From: Firmicutes bacterium UBA5559
GTDB lineage: Bacteria > Bacillota > Clostridia > Peptostreptococcales > Anaerovoracaceae
NCBI GenBank assembly: GCA_002425705.1
Contig: DIMT01000031.1
Span: 34,757 to 46,827, forward strand
Length of the DNA stretch: 12,071 bases
Reading direction: 5' to 3'
Position 1 is the stretch's first letter. Each line of letters begins with the position of its first letter. Positions 1 to 6,949 of this stretch are shown piece by piece. The translations under genes were made by a program, and so were the position numbers. Under the pieces are notes generated by a model. The model was not told the DNA's origin and ran no database searches. It saw nothing but the letters and a program-made list of their open reading frames with translations.

Positions 1-995
1 CCAGCCATCAGAGAATATTTGACGTAGTGGAATACAATCTGACGGCTGGAATAGCCCTGGGCTTTCAGAAGGCCGATGACCCCCCGATCCCTTTTTACCA
101 TCCGGTTCAGCATCATCGTCAGGATCAGGGCAGCCACCAGAACGAAGATGACCGGCACCGAGGAGGACATGGTTTTAAGCTGCTGGATCTCCTGATCGAT
201 CATCAGATTGCTGAGCTGGTCCCGTCTATGGTAAATCCGCTGGATTCCGTACCCTTCCAGCAGAGGTTCAATCTCGTCCAGTACCTGATCGGTATAAGCT
301 TCCTCCTGGTCTGCTGGAATCCGGCTCTCTTCATAATCCAGAACGATATAATTATAGGAACCTTTCATTCCCAGCAGCCCCTGCATCAGCTCCTGATCCA
401 TAAACACAGCCCCGTACTTGGCCGGATCGGTTATGATGGAATCAATGCTTTCCATCAGGTAGATGAATTCCGGGCTGGCTGCCAGTCCTGCTATCACGAA
501 ATCCACCGGGGTTCCGCTGATCTGCAGGGTAATGACGTCTCCCGTTTTAAGCCCTCTTGCGTCGGCAAAGGGTTTGAAGACCATCACTTCTTTATAGGGG
601 TCCCGAATCTCCCGCCCTTCCAGAAGGATCAGCCGGTTGACCTGTTCCATTCCGGTAAAAGACCGAAGCAGTACATTGACCCTTTCATCCGGATCCTCCG
701 TCACAAAGGACGCTGAGGAAGAAAGAAAACCTTCTGCCCGGGTTACCCCTTCCACCTTTTCCAGATCCGTTAAGGCTGCAGGTCCTGCCTGATTGACCTC
801 CAGGAAAAAATCAGCAAAATTATACTCCGAGTAATAGGTGTCCAAAGTAGTCCGAAGGTTATTGGCGGCCATGGTCATAGCAATATAGATCAGGATACCC
901 AGAATAATGGTGACCAAAATGGCTCCATATTGCCCCCGGGTAGACCAGATCATCCTAAAAAGCCGCTTATTCAGGATTTTTCTGTTCTTTACCAT
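1..995 (-). CDS. FtsX-family ABC transporter permease, partial (N-terminal 331 residues)
   Basis: Inner-membrane permease of a MacB/FtsX-type ABC system. The reading frame is open from an ATG at 993-995 to the left edge of the window, so the C-terminus is missing. Residues about 24-44 form a first membrane segment. Residues about 45-275 are a hydrophilic extracytoplasmic domain like the MacB periplasmic core domain, and residues about 279-298 form a second membrane segment. A cytoplasmic stretch with GLLKAQGYS at 308-316 follows; this resembles the coupling-helix signature found after the second transmembrane helix in FtsX permeases. The start overlaps the stop of the ATPase gene by 7 bases (ATGGTAA), and a purine-rich GGAAG lies upstream, so translation is probably coupled. 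Such pairs export lipids, peptides or drugs, or transmit a mechanical signal; the cargo cannot be read here. Family assignment is solid, substrate unknown. Confidence 0.87.
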   Translation of the reverse strand, partial: MVKNRKILNKRLFRMIWSTRGQYGAILVTIILGILIYIAMTMAANNLRTTLDTYYSEYNFADFFLEVNQAGPAALTDLEKVEGVTRAEGFLSSSASFVTEDPDERVNVLLRSFTGMEQVNRLILLEGREIRDPYKEVMVFKPFADARGLKTGDVITLQISGTPVDFVIAGLAASPEFIYLMESIDSIITDPAKYGAVFMDQELMQGLLGMKGSYNYIVLDYEESRIPADQEEAYTDQVLDEIEPLLEGYGIQRIYHRRDQLSNLMIDQEIQQLKTMSSSVPVIFVLVAALILTMMLNRMVKRDRGVIGLLKAQGYSSRQIVFHYVKYSLMA

Positions 996-1693
996 CTTAC
1001 TTCTTCCGGCCTTATGACCTTTTCATTGATCCGGTTCTCCACGACCCGTCCGCTGCCCAGCCGTATCACCCGGTGGGCCATATCGGCAATGGCACTGTTG
1101 TGGGTGATGACCAGCACCGTTTTATTCATTTCCTTATTGAGTTTTGCCAAGAGGCTCAGCACGGTAATACCAGTAGTATAATCCAGGGCACCGGTAGGTT
1201 CGTCGCACAGAATCAGCTCCGGATTTTTGGCTATGGCCCGGGCTATGGAAACCCGCTGCTGCTCCCCACCTGACAGTTGGGATGGAAAGTGCTCCCTTCT
1301 ATTATATAGACCTACCTCCTCCAGTACTTGTTCCACCGGAAGGGGATTTTCCGAAATTTCCGTTGAAAGCTCAATGTTTTCAGCCGCAGTCAGGTTGGAC
1401 ATCAGATTATAGAACTGAAAGACAAATCCAACCTTGTTTCGACGATAAAGGGTCAGCTGTCCTTCGTTCATCCCAGTGATTTCCTGATCCCGCAGAAAAG
1501 CCCGGCCGCTGGTCGCTGTGTCCATGCCGCCGATGATATTTAGCAGGGTGCTTTTTCCAGAGCCGGAGGGGCCGAGGATAACCACGAACTCCCCTTCTTC
1601 TATTTCAAAGGTTGCTTCCTTGAGAGCCTCAACCGTGACCTCCCCCAGCTGATAGTTCTTGGTCAGGTTTTCCACCCGGATTATTGTCCCCAT
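989..1693 (-). CDS. ABC transporter ATP-binding protein, LolD/MacB-like
   Basis: Cytoplasmic ATPase (234 residues) that powers the adjacent FtsX-type permease. All ABC motifs are intact: Walker A GPSGSGKST at 41-49, Q-loop Q93, signature LSGGEQQR at 140-147, Walker B ending D164-E165, and the switch His198 (ITHN). The LNIIGGMD stretch after Walker A and the DEPTGALD Walker B/D-loop are typical of the LolD/MacB/SalX subfamily rather than importers. Start choice: an upstream in-frame ATG at 1706-1708 would add five residues, but it has no ribosome binding site. The ATG at 1691-1693 is preceded by GGAGGAG (1700-1706) at an 8-base distance, so it is preferred. The gene is first in a two-gene unit with the permease, which it overlaps by 7 bases. 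Substrate unknown. Confidence 0.93.
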   Translation of the reverse strand: MGTIIRVENLTKNYQLGEVTVEALKEATFEIEEGEFVVILGPSGSGKSTLLNIIGGMDTATSGRAFLRDQEITGMNEGQLTLYRRNKVGFVFQFYNLMSNLTAAENIELSTEISENPLPVEQVLEEVGLYNRREHFPSQLSGGEQQRVSIARAIAKNPELILCDEPTGALDYTTGITVLSLLAKLNKEMNKTVLVITHNSAIADMAHRVIRLGSGRVVENRINEKVIRPEEVRW

Positions 1694-1717
1694 AACGAGC
1701 TCCTCCATTCTAGATAG

Positions 1718-1746
1718 ATACTACCACAACGGCTATTTCACCGCAA
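1718..1746 (-). promoter_or_regulatory. Possible sigma-A promoter for the export ABC pair
   Basis: On the minus strand, TTGCGG (1741-1746) and TAGTAT (1718-1723) are separated by 17 bases, placing the start of transcription about 20 bases before the ATPase ribosome binding site. Both boxes are imperfect (three to four of six consensus positions), so this is a tentative call. Confidence 0.3.
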
Positions 1747-1777
1747 GGAAAGGCTGAATACAATGTTAGTTTTTTTC

Positions 1778-1787
1778 TTGTATACAG
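1778..1787. promoter_or_regulatory. Candidate operator TTGTATACAG (GntR-type)
   Basis: The intergenic region between the export ABC pair and the lone membrane protein carries TTGTATACAG, a 9/10 match to the perfect palindrome found upstream of the amidohydrolase at 10078-10087. The GT-AT-AC core fits the general operator form of GntR-family (FadR-like) regulators. It abuts a TATAAT at 1788-1793, which could be a -10 box for rightward transcription, though no good -35 is present. It could also be a chance AT-rich match. No regulator gene is present in the window. Confidence 0.35.
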
Positions 1788-1829
1788 TATAATTAATTTG
1801 CTGACTTTTAAAAACTGATGGTTTTTTTA

Positions 1830-1859
1830 TTGCCCCCTCCTTATGTAACATGCTATATT
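1830..1859 (+). promoter_or_regulatory. Predicted promoter of the lone membrane protein gene
   Basis: TTGCCC (1830-1835) and TATATT (1854-1859) are 18 bases apart. The -10 box is preceded by TGC, giving an extended -10 element (TG-N-TATATT). Transcription would start around 1866, leaving a leader of roughly 35 bases before the ATG at 1901. The extended -10 is the strongest part of the evidence. Confidence 0.5.
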
Positions 1860-1881
1860 TATAACAATGTATTTATAACAA
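1856..1881. repeat. Direct repeat of TATTTATAACAA, two copies 14 bp apart
   Basis: The 12-base word TATTTATAACAA occurs at 1856-1867 and again at 1870-1881, a 14-base period with a 2-base spacer. The first copy overlaps the predicted -10 box and start point; the second lies in the untranslated leader just before the ribosome binding site AGGAGG (1891-1896). A tandem half-site for a regulator is possible, as is simple AT-rich duplication. Confidence 0.6.
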
Positions 1882-1900
1882 ACCATTATAAGGAGGAAAA

Positions 1901-3442
1901 ATGGACAATATTTTAGAGCAGATTGCCCATATTCAAATGCTGGACCAGCTACTGATTACATTCTTGCTGGTCATTCCCATCATTTTGATTGCGAGAACGG
2001 TAGTGGCGGGAACCAAATATTCCCCGATTCTGATCATCGTCATCTTCGGATTGCTGATGGGGCTGGCCCTGGTCAAAGGAAATGTAGCTACTCCAGGGAT
2101 TGAGGAACTGCCCATCGTGATCATGATGAGCAAAGTGACAGTTACTGCCCTGATTGCCTCATTTTTTGTTGGAGGACAAGAAATCAAGAAAATCATCACT
2201 AAGCAGGAACTTACCGGAGATGATTCGGTCTTCCTGTGCGAAGACGAGATTCTTCTGGGTACCAAGAACACCCAGTTTGTATTCATCATTCGGGCATTTT
2301 TTATACTGATGGGTATCGAAGGAGTCAAGAGATTGATTCTGGGCTTCCACGGAGCCGATCCCCTTTCCCAGTTTTACCCCATCATTGCCTACGTTGGTCT
2401 GGCCGGCGCGGTCATTCTGATTGACCCGAAAGCCCAAGTCAAGAACAAATCCGTTTATATCCGAAAAGGTGTTATTGAGATTATTGCCATCATCGGGATC
2501 CTGCTTCTTTCTGCCTGGATCGCAGCCGCCATCGAGCCGGTGATCGCCCTGCCTCAGATATTCTTTGCTATGATGATTTCAGCGGCCCTTGGTGCAATTC
2601 TTTCCGAATGGAAGTTTGGACCCACCCTTCGGTCTCTGCTGTTTGCCGGCATCCCGGTTGTTCTGGGTGCTAATTTCATCGTCGGCGGCTCCCTGATGCT
2701 GGATGCCTTTGCCATTACCGGCATGAAGGCTGTCATGGCCTACGGCCTATTCGGACAGGTCTTCTGGATGTTCGGCGGACTGGCTCTGCTGATTTGGGTA
2801 GCTAAAGTCAACCATGTGCGAAATCTGGGACCCGGCATGGCCGGTGCCCTTTCCCACTCCGGTTTGACCGGTGCCTGCACCGCCGGAGATTTCGGGGACG
2901 AAGCCGCATCCCGGGCTCCTATTATGATCAACATCCCCTTCTTTGGCCATATTTTCGTCTTCTCCATCCTGGCTGCCAGTGCCTCCAAAGGGTACCTGAT
3001 GATTGGATGGGTTGCACCCCTGGTGGCTGTAGGTCTGGGGCTGGCCTTCTGGTCCTTCCGGATCCTTCGGTCCTCTCAGGGTGAAAAAGCTCAGGAGGTC
3101 AAGGGCTTGATGCTCTTCTCCTTTGGGTTCCAAATCGTAGCCGTATTTGGCAGTTTCCTGATGCTGGCTTTATCTGGCATGGGCATCAACGATGCGGCCA
3201 TGGCCACCTCGGCCGCCATCTCCCACTTTGGTCTGTTCGCAGCCGTTCAGGGAGGCATGTTCGGTGCTGAGGCTGCCTTGATGATTCCGGTCATCTTCGC
3301 CATGCCCTTCCTGATCCACCCCTTCGTCTTCGGCCTCTTCGGAAAAGCAGTTTCCAACGAAGGTCGGATGCCAGCAAAAGTGGTGTTGGTCCTGGCTGCC
3401 ATTGGTACCCTCGGGGTTCTGTACGCCCTGCTGTTCGCCTAG
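1901..3442 (+). CDS. Polytopic membrane protein with internal tandem duplication, transporter-like, family not recognised
   Basis: A 513-residue, strongly hydrophobic protein with about 12 predicted membrane segments. A short polar loop (about 96-122, rich in D, E and K) interrupts the N-terminal half. I cannot name its family. The C-terminal half contains a duplication. Residues 318-354 and 441-477 align without gaps at an offset of 123 and share 18 of 37 positions, among them S318/S441, H319/H442, G321/G444, L322/L445, F331/F454, G332/G455, E334/E457, P340/P463, P346/P469, H350/H473 and F352-F354/F475-F477. The first copy also has D330, D333 and R338, so the copies have diverged in charge. 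Conserved His and Glu within membrane regions suggest an ion- or solute-coupled carrier, but this is inference. The start is supported by AGGAGG at 1891-1896, four bases before the ATG. It is monocistronic, with a promoter at 1830-1859 and a terminator at 3513-3541. GltS-like and other secondary carriers were considered without a convincing motif match. Confidence 0.85.
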   Translation: MDNILEQIAHIQMLDQLLITFLLVIPIILIARTVVAGTKYSPILIIVIFGLLMGLALVKGNVATPGIEELPIVIMMSKVTVTALIASFFVGGQEIKKIITKQELTGDDSVFLCEDEILLGTKNTQFVFIIRAFFILMGIEGVKRLILGFHGADPLSQFYPIIAYVGLAGAVILIDPKAQVKNKSVYIRKGVIEIIAIIGILLLSAWIAAAIEPVIALPQIFFAMMISAALGAILSEWKFGPTLRSLLFAGIPVVLGANFIVGGSLMLDAFAITGMKAVMAYGLFGQVFWMFGGLALLIWVAKVNHVRNLGPGMAGALSHSGLTGACTAGDFGDEAASRAPIMINIPFFGHIFVFSILAASASKGYLMIGWVAPLVAVGLGLAFWSFRILRSSQGEKAQEVKGLMLFSFGFQIVAVFGSFLMLALSGMGINDAAMATSAAISHFGLFAAVQGGMFGAEAALMIPVIFAMPFLIHPFVFGLFGKAVSNEGRMPAKVVLVLAAIGTLGVLYALLFA

Positions 3443-3512
3443 ATTTCCTTATGAGTTAATAATAGAGCTCAATCACCCTCATGGGCCGATTTGACCCTAA
3501 TATGGATACAGA

Positions 3513-3541
3513 AAAATCCTCGATTCTAAATCGAGGATTTT
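3513..3541. terminator. Bidirectional rho-independent terminator
   Basis: A perfect 13-base inverted repeat (AAAATCCTCGATT at 3513-3525, its complement at 3529-3541) with a 3-base loop. On the plus strand it ends in a T-rich tract (TTTTCTTTTT), closing the lone membrane protein gene 70 bases after its stop. On the minus strand it is followed by a run of T, about 35 bases after the livF stop, so it also closes the liv operon. The convergent arrangement of the two units supports this. The rest of 3443-3576 shows nothing else. Confidence 0.88.
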
Positions 3542-3576
3542 CTTTTTAAATAACCATTTGAGAAAACAGATCGGAA

Positions 3577-4281
3577 TCAGATTCCCAGGTAAGCTTTTCG
3601 GATTTCCTCGCTGTTCAGGAGATCCCGGCCCTTCCCTTCCATGATGATCTTGCCGTTTTCCATGACGTAAGCCCGGTCGGAAAGCTTCAGGGACTGGCGG
3701 ACGTTCTGTTCGACCAGCAGGATGGTGGTACCTTCTTTGCTGATATTCTTGATCAATTCCATGACTTCGATGACCACGATGGGGGCCAGCCCCAGGGAGG
3801 GTTCATCAAACATCAGCATGACAGGGTTTGCCATGAGTCCTCGGCCGATGGCGCACATCTGGGCCTCTCCTCCGGACAGAGACCCGGCCAGCTGGTTGGA
3901 TCGTTCCTTCAGTCTGGGAAGAAGATCATAGACGTATTCCAGCCGCTCTTTTCGGGTGGCCCGGGAGCGTTTGCTGAAGGCCCCCAGTTCCAGGTTTTCC
4001 CGCACTGTCAGACTGGGGAATAGCAGACGGCCTTCCGGGCACTGAATCAGACCCAGATCCACGATTTTTTCCGGTGAAAACTTGTCTATCCGCACGCCGT
4101 CGAACTCAATTTCACCATTGTAGGACTGTACGGTCCGGGAGATACAGGACATTAGAGTGCTCTTTCCCGCTGCATTGGCACCAACGATGGTAACAACCTC
4201 ACCCTTATTGACTTCCAGAGAAACGTCCTGCAGGACCTGCACTTCCCCATAAAAGGAATTCACATTTTTAACGCTAAGCAT
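3577..4281 (-). CDS. livF: Branched-chain amino acid/amide ABC importer ATPase LivF
   Basis: Second of two cytoplasmic ATPases of the HAAT-type importer, 234 residues, matching the family's usual length. Walker A is GANAAGKST at 34-42; the alanine at 37 replaces the glycine common in the family but keeps the GxxxxGKS pattern. Q80, signature LSGGEAQM at 135-142 (usually LSGGEQQM), Walker B ending D159-E160 and VEQN at 190-193 in the H-loop region are as expected for LivF, which has Q where other ABC ATPases have the switch His. An in-frame ATG 42 bases upstream would add 14 residues that match nothing in LivF. The ATG at 4279-4281 is chosen because AGGAGGT (4290-4296) lies eight bases before it. 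It overlaps the end of livG by 8 bases, implying translational coupling. It is the last gene of the operon, before the terminator at 3513-3541. Confidence 0.93.
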   Translation of the reverse strand: MLSVKNVNSFYGEVQVLQDVSLEVNKGEVVTIVGANAAGKSTLMSCISRTVQSYNGEIEFDGVRIDKFSPEKIVDLGLIQCPEGRLLFPSLTVRENLELGAFSKRSRATRKERLEYVYDLLPRLKERSNQLAGSLSGGEAQMCAIGRGLMANPVMLMFDEPSLGLAPIVVIEVMELIKNISKEGTTILLVEQNVRQSLKLSDRAYVMENGKIIMEGKGRDLLNSEEIRKAYLGI

Positions 4282-5002
4282 GCTCTTCCACCTCCTCCAC
4301 ACCGAAGTAGGCTTCGATAACATGGGGATCTTTACTGATTTCTTCCGGGGAACCTTCGGCGATTTTCTTTCCGAAGCTCAGGACGATGATCCGGTCTGAA
4401 ATATTCATGATGGCTTCCATAATATGTTCGATAATAATGATGGTGATGCCGGAAGTGTTGAGGGATTTGATGATTCCCACCATTTCCAGCACTTCCGTTG
4501 TGTTGAGACCTGCCATGACCTCATCCAGCAGCAGCAGTTTGGGCTGGGTAGACAGAGCTTTGGCAATTTCCAGCTTTTTCCGTTCTCCCAGATTCAGATG
4601 CTTGGCTACCACATCCTTCTTTTTGATCAGTTTCACGGTTTCCAGCGACCGGAGGGCAATCTGCTCGGCTTCCTTGTAATTATTGGTTTTGCAGAAGGCG
4701 CCGACCATAGCGTTCTGAAGAGCCGTCATATTGCCAAAGGGCTGGACGATCTGATAGCTTCTGGCGATCCCCAGCTTGGCATTCTGGAAGGATTTGTTCC
4801 CGCTGATCACTTTTCCGTCAAAGGTAACGGTTCCTTCCGTCAAGGGCAGGGTTCCGTTGATGCAGCCGAAAAGAGTAGATTTCCCGGCTCCATTGGGACC
4901 GATCAGGCCCAGAATGATTCCTTCTTCCAATTCGAAGGACACTTCTGAAACAGCAGCCAGGCCGCCGAATCTTTTGGTTACGTTGTCGATTTTCAGCAAC
5001 AT
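4274..5002 (-). CDS. livG: Branched-chain amino acid/amide ABC importer ATPase LivG
   Basis: First ATPase of the importer, 242 residues. Walker A GPNGAGKS at 35-42, Q84, Walker B LLLLDE ending D160-E161 and switch His193 (EHIM) are intact. The ABC signature is unusual: LNLGERKK at 136-143 where most ABC proteins have LSGGQ and many LivG have LSYGQQR. The glycine at 139 is retained, and the following LEIAKAL matches the LivG family. The DEVMAGLN after Walker B is a LivG trait. The start follows the livM stop by two bases, with GGGAG inside the end of livM acting as ribosome binding site; the 3' end overlaps livF by 8 bases. It pairs with LivF to power the LivH-LivM channel. Confidence 0.94.
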   Translation of the reverse strand: MLLKIDNVTKRFGGLAAVSEVSFELEEGIILGLIGPNGAGKSTLFGCINGTLPLTEGTVTFDGKVISGNKSFQNAKLGIARSYQIVQPFGNMTALQNAMVGAFCKTNNYKEAEQIALRSLETVKLIKKKDVVAKHLNLGERKKLEIAKALSTQPKLLLLDEVMAGLNTTEVLEMVGIIKSLNTSGITIIIIEHIMEAIMNISDRIIVLSFGKKIAEGSPEEISKDPHVIEAYFGVEEVEEHA

Positions 5003-5004
5003 GG

Positions 5005-6000
5005 CTATTCTCCCTTCTCTTCGTTATTTTTATTCCGGTTCATCAGCTTTCGCACAAAGCCTTTCAGCTGAGGCAGGATGCCGTCCGGTCGGAATAGCAG
5101 GATGATGATCAGCAGCATACCCAGGACAAAACCGTGGAGTCCGCTGATAAAGGACAGATAGCCCCGGAGCAGATTCGTTACGGGTACCAGGATAAAGGCT
5201 CCCACCATGGGCCCGAAAGCCGTACCCATACCGCCGGCGATGGCATACAAAATGAAGTTGACCGAGTAACCGACACTCATGAGGGACATGGGTTCAATAA
5301 ACATGATGTATTGGGCAAACAAGGTTCCACCGATAGAAGTCAGTACCGCGCTCATCACGTAGGAAATGAGCATGACCCGGGTAGAATTGACTCCCAGGTT
5401 CTCTGCTGCCTCCTGGTTTTCGCCCACAGCGATCAGAGAATAGCCCAGTTTGGATTTTTCCAGCCGGACGCAGAGGATGATGACCAGCATCATATATGCC
5501 CAGGTAATAATAGCAAAGGGAATCTTTCCCTGAAAAATCATATTAGCAAAGCCGGGATTATAAGGGATCATCATCCCCAGGGAACCGGCCGTCAGGTCCT
5601 TGGATACAATGGCAAAAGTCTTCAGGATCTCTGCAAAGGCAACGGTGGAAAGAACGAAGAAGGTTCCCTTAAGCCGCAGGGTGGTTCCGCCGATGACCAA
5701 AGCCGCCAGGGCAGAGAACAAACCACCGACAATCATGCCGATCCAGGGTGAAATGCCGTAATTCACATACAGGATGGTGGAGGAATAAGCTCCGATTCCC
5801 AAAAATGCCGCGTGGCCGATGGACAGCCTGCCGCAATACCCGCTGTACAGATTCCAGGAGGAGGATAACCCTGCCCACAGGAAGGTCAGAACGGCGATAT
5901 CCTGAAAATATCGATTCGGCAGGAAAAAGGGCACGATGATGGATAAAACCGCAATGGCCCATAAAACCGAGTTGTTGATGTTTAATAATCTTTTTAACAT
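5005..6000 (-). CDS. livM: Branched-chain amino acid/amide ABC importer permease LivM
   Basis: Integral membrane permease of 331 residues, within the usual LivM size range, with about nine to ten hydrophobic segments. The family motif around G57-RLSIGHAAFLGIGAY-72 is present near the third segment. The cytoplasmic EAA-like loop that contacts the ATPases is at about 186-206 (GENQEAAENLGVN), and the conserved glycine-rich AIAGGMGTAFGPMVGA is at 253-268. The C-terminal tail from about 305 is basic then acidic and cytoplasmic. The start is supported by GGGGGAG six bases upstream; the gap to livH is 16 bases. It forms the channel with LivH. The family transports branched-chain amino acids, amides, urea or related solutes; specificity is set by the binding protein. 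Confidence 0.95.
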   Translation of the reverse strand: MLKRLLNINNSVLWAIAVLSIIVPFFLPNRYFQDIAVLTFLWAGLSSSWNLYSGYCGRLSIGHAAFLGIGAYSSTILYVNYGISPWIGMIVGGLFSALAALVIGGTTLRLKGTFFVLSTVAFAEILKTFAIVSKDLTAGSLGMMIPYNPGFANMIFQGKIPFAIITWAYMMLVIILCVRLEKSKLGYSLIAVGENQEAAENLGVNSTRVMLISYVMSAVLTSIGGTLFAQYIMFIEPMSLMSVGYSVNFILYAIAGGMGTAFGPMVGAFILVPVTNLLRGYLSFISGLHGFVLGMLLIIILLFRPDGILPQLKGFVRKLMNRNKNNEEKGE

Positions 6001-6016
6001 GTCATGCTCCCCCTTT

Positions 6017-6877
6017 TCATCCCTTTCCGAATAAGCCGCTGGGCTTAAAGATCAATACCAGGATAAAGAGCAGGAAGTACGCGGCCTGTTGGAAAGCAGG
6101 CCCGATGAAGTAGCCGGCAAAGCTTTCGATCAGTCCGATGAGCAGCCCTCCGAAGATGGCCCCGGGTATACTGGAAAGTCCACCGATAACGACAACAATA
6201 AAGCAAAGGATGCCATAAGGCGCACCGGCTGTTGGGAATGCCGGATAAATGGGTGTGATCAACAGACCCGCCAGACCAACTAAGGTAATGCCGATGATAA
6301 AGGTCAGGGCATAGGTCTTTTTCAGATTGATTCCCATCAGCTGAGCCGCTTTGCCGTTTTGTGCCACGGCCCTCATGGCTGCACCCGTATAGGTTTTATG
6401 AAGGAAATAGTAAAGGGCCACAGAAGCGGCGATGGCAACAACAAAGGCAAGGACCCTGGCTGTACTCAGATGAAGGGGTCCCAGATCCAGGGTGCTGGTC
6501 GTCATGGCGATTCGGGTATTGCGGTAATCGGCCTTCCACAGCATCAGGGCCAGATTTTGCAGCACCATGGAAAGTCCCAGGGTCAGCAGCATCTGGATGG
6601 AATGGCTGGAATCCAGCACCCTTTCCATGATGAACTTATAGGTGAGGTAGCCGAGGATAGCCATGAGAGCCAGGTTGATCAGGGCTGACTGATAAGGGTC
6701 CAGGGAGAAAATCCCATACATCCAGAAGGCAAAATACATTGCCAGCATCAGGTATTCCCCGTGGGCGAAATTCACCAGTCCGGCAATGCCGAAAATCAGT
6801 GCCAGTCCGACGCTGGCCAGGGCGTAAATCCCTCCGGACAAGAGCCCAGAGACAAACACTTGAAAAACTTGTTCCAT
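6017..6877 (-). CDS. livH: Branched-chain amino acid/amide ABC importer permease LivH
   Basis: Integral membrane permease of 286 residues, typical for LivH, with about eight membrane segments. Hallmarks are LVNFAHGEYLML at 34-45, the EAA-like ATPase-contact loop at about 168-184 (MRAVAQNGKAAQLMGIN) and IGGLSSIPGAIFGG at 231-244. A ribosome binding site AAAGGAG lies six bases upstream of the ATG. It is separated from the binding-protein gene by 72 bases that hold a strong hairpin (6903-6928), so its mRNA level may be lower than that of the binding protein. It partners LivM in the membrane. Confidence 0.95.
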   Translation of the reverse strand: MEQVFQVFVSGLLSGGIYALASVGLALIFGIAGLVNFAHGEYLMLAMYFAFWMYGIFSLDPYQSALINLALMAILGYLTYKFIMERVLDSSHSIQMLLTLGLSMVLQNLALMLWKADYRNTRIAMTTSTLDLGPLHLSTARVLAFVVAIAASVALYYFLHKTYTGAAMRAVAQNGKAAQLMGINLKKTYALTFIIGITLVGLAGLLITPIYPAFPTAGAPYGILCFIVVVIGGLSSIPGAIFGGLLIGLIESFAGYFIGPAFQQAAYFLLFILVLIFKPSGLFGKG

Positions 6878-6902
6878 CTTATACTCCTTTAGAGGTAGGA
6901 TA

Positions 6903-6928
6903 CCCCGCAGGGCAAAAGCCCTGCGGGG
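6903..6928 (-). other. Intercistronic hairpin between binding protein gene and livH
   Basis: A perfect 11-base GC-rich inverted repeat (CCCCGCAGGGC at 6903-6913, complement at 6918-6928) with a 4-base loop sits 21 bases after the binding-protein stop. On the coding (minus) strand the stem is followed by TATCC, not by a T-run, so it does not look like a full intrinsic terminator. Hairpins in this position in binding-protein operons commonly protect the upstream message from 3' decay and lower downstream expression; that role here is inferred. Confidence 0.75.
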
Positions 6929-6949
6929 AATAGCTCAGCATGTCAGTCG

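Noticed and set aside
27..716. 229-codon plus-strand open frame at the left edge
   Set aside because: It is antisense to a continuous 331-codon FtsX-type permease frame that overlaps its ATPase partner in the normal way.
1901..3442. Assignment as GltS sodium/glutamate symporter
   Set aside because: Size and hydrophobicity are compatible, but I see no convincing GltS signature, and the repeated SH-x-GL and FG-x-EAA motifs are not ones I associate with GltS.
6174..6179. A further GTATAC core inside livH
   Set aside because: It lies within coding sequence, lacks the outer TT/AA of the palindrome, and is explained by codon content.
6903..6928. Intrinsic terminator after the binding-protein gene
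   Set aside because: The stem is strong but no T-run follows it on the coding strand, and livHMGF lacks any clear promoter of its own, so it is listed as an intercistronic hairpin.
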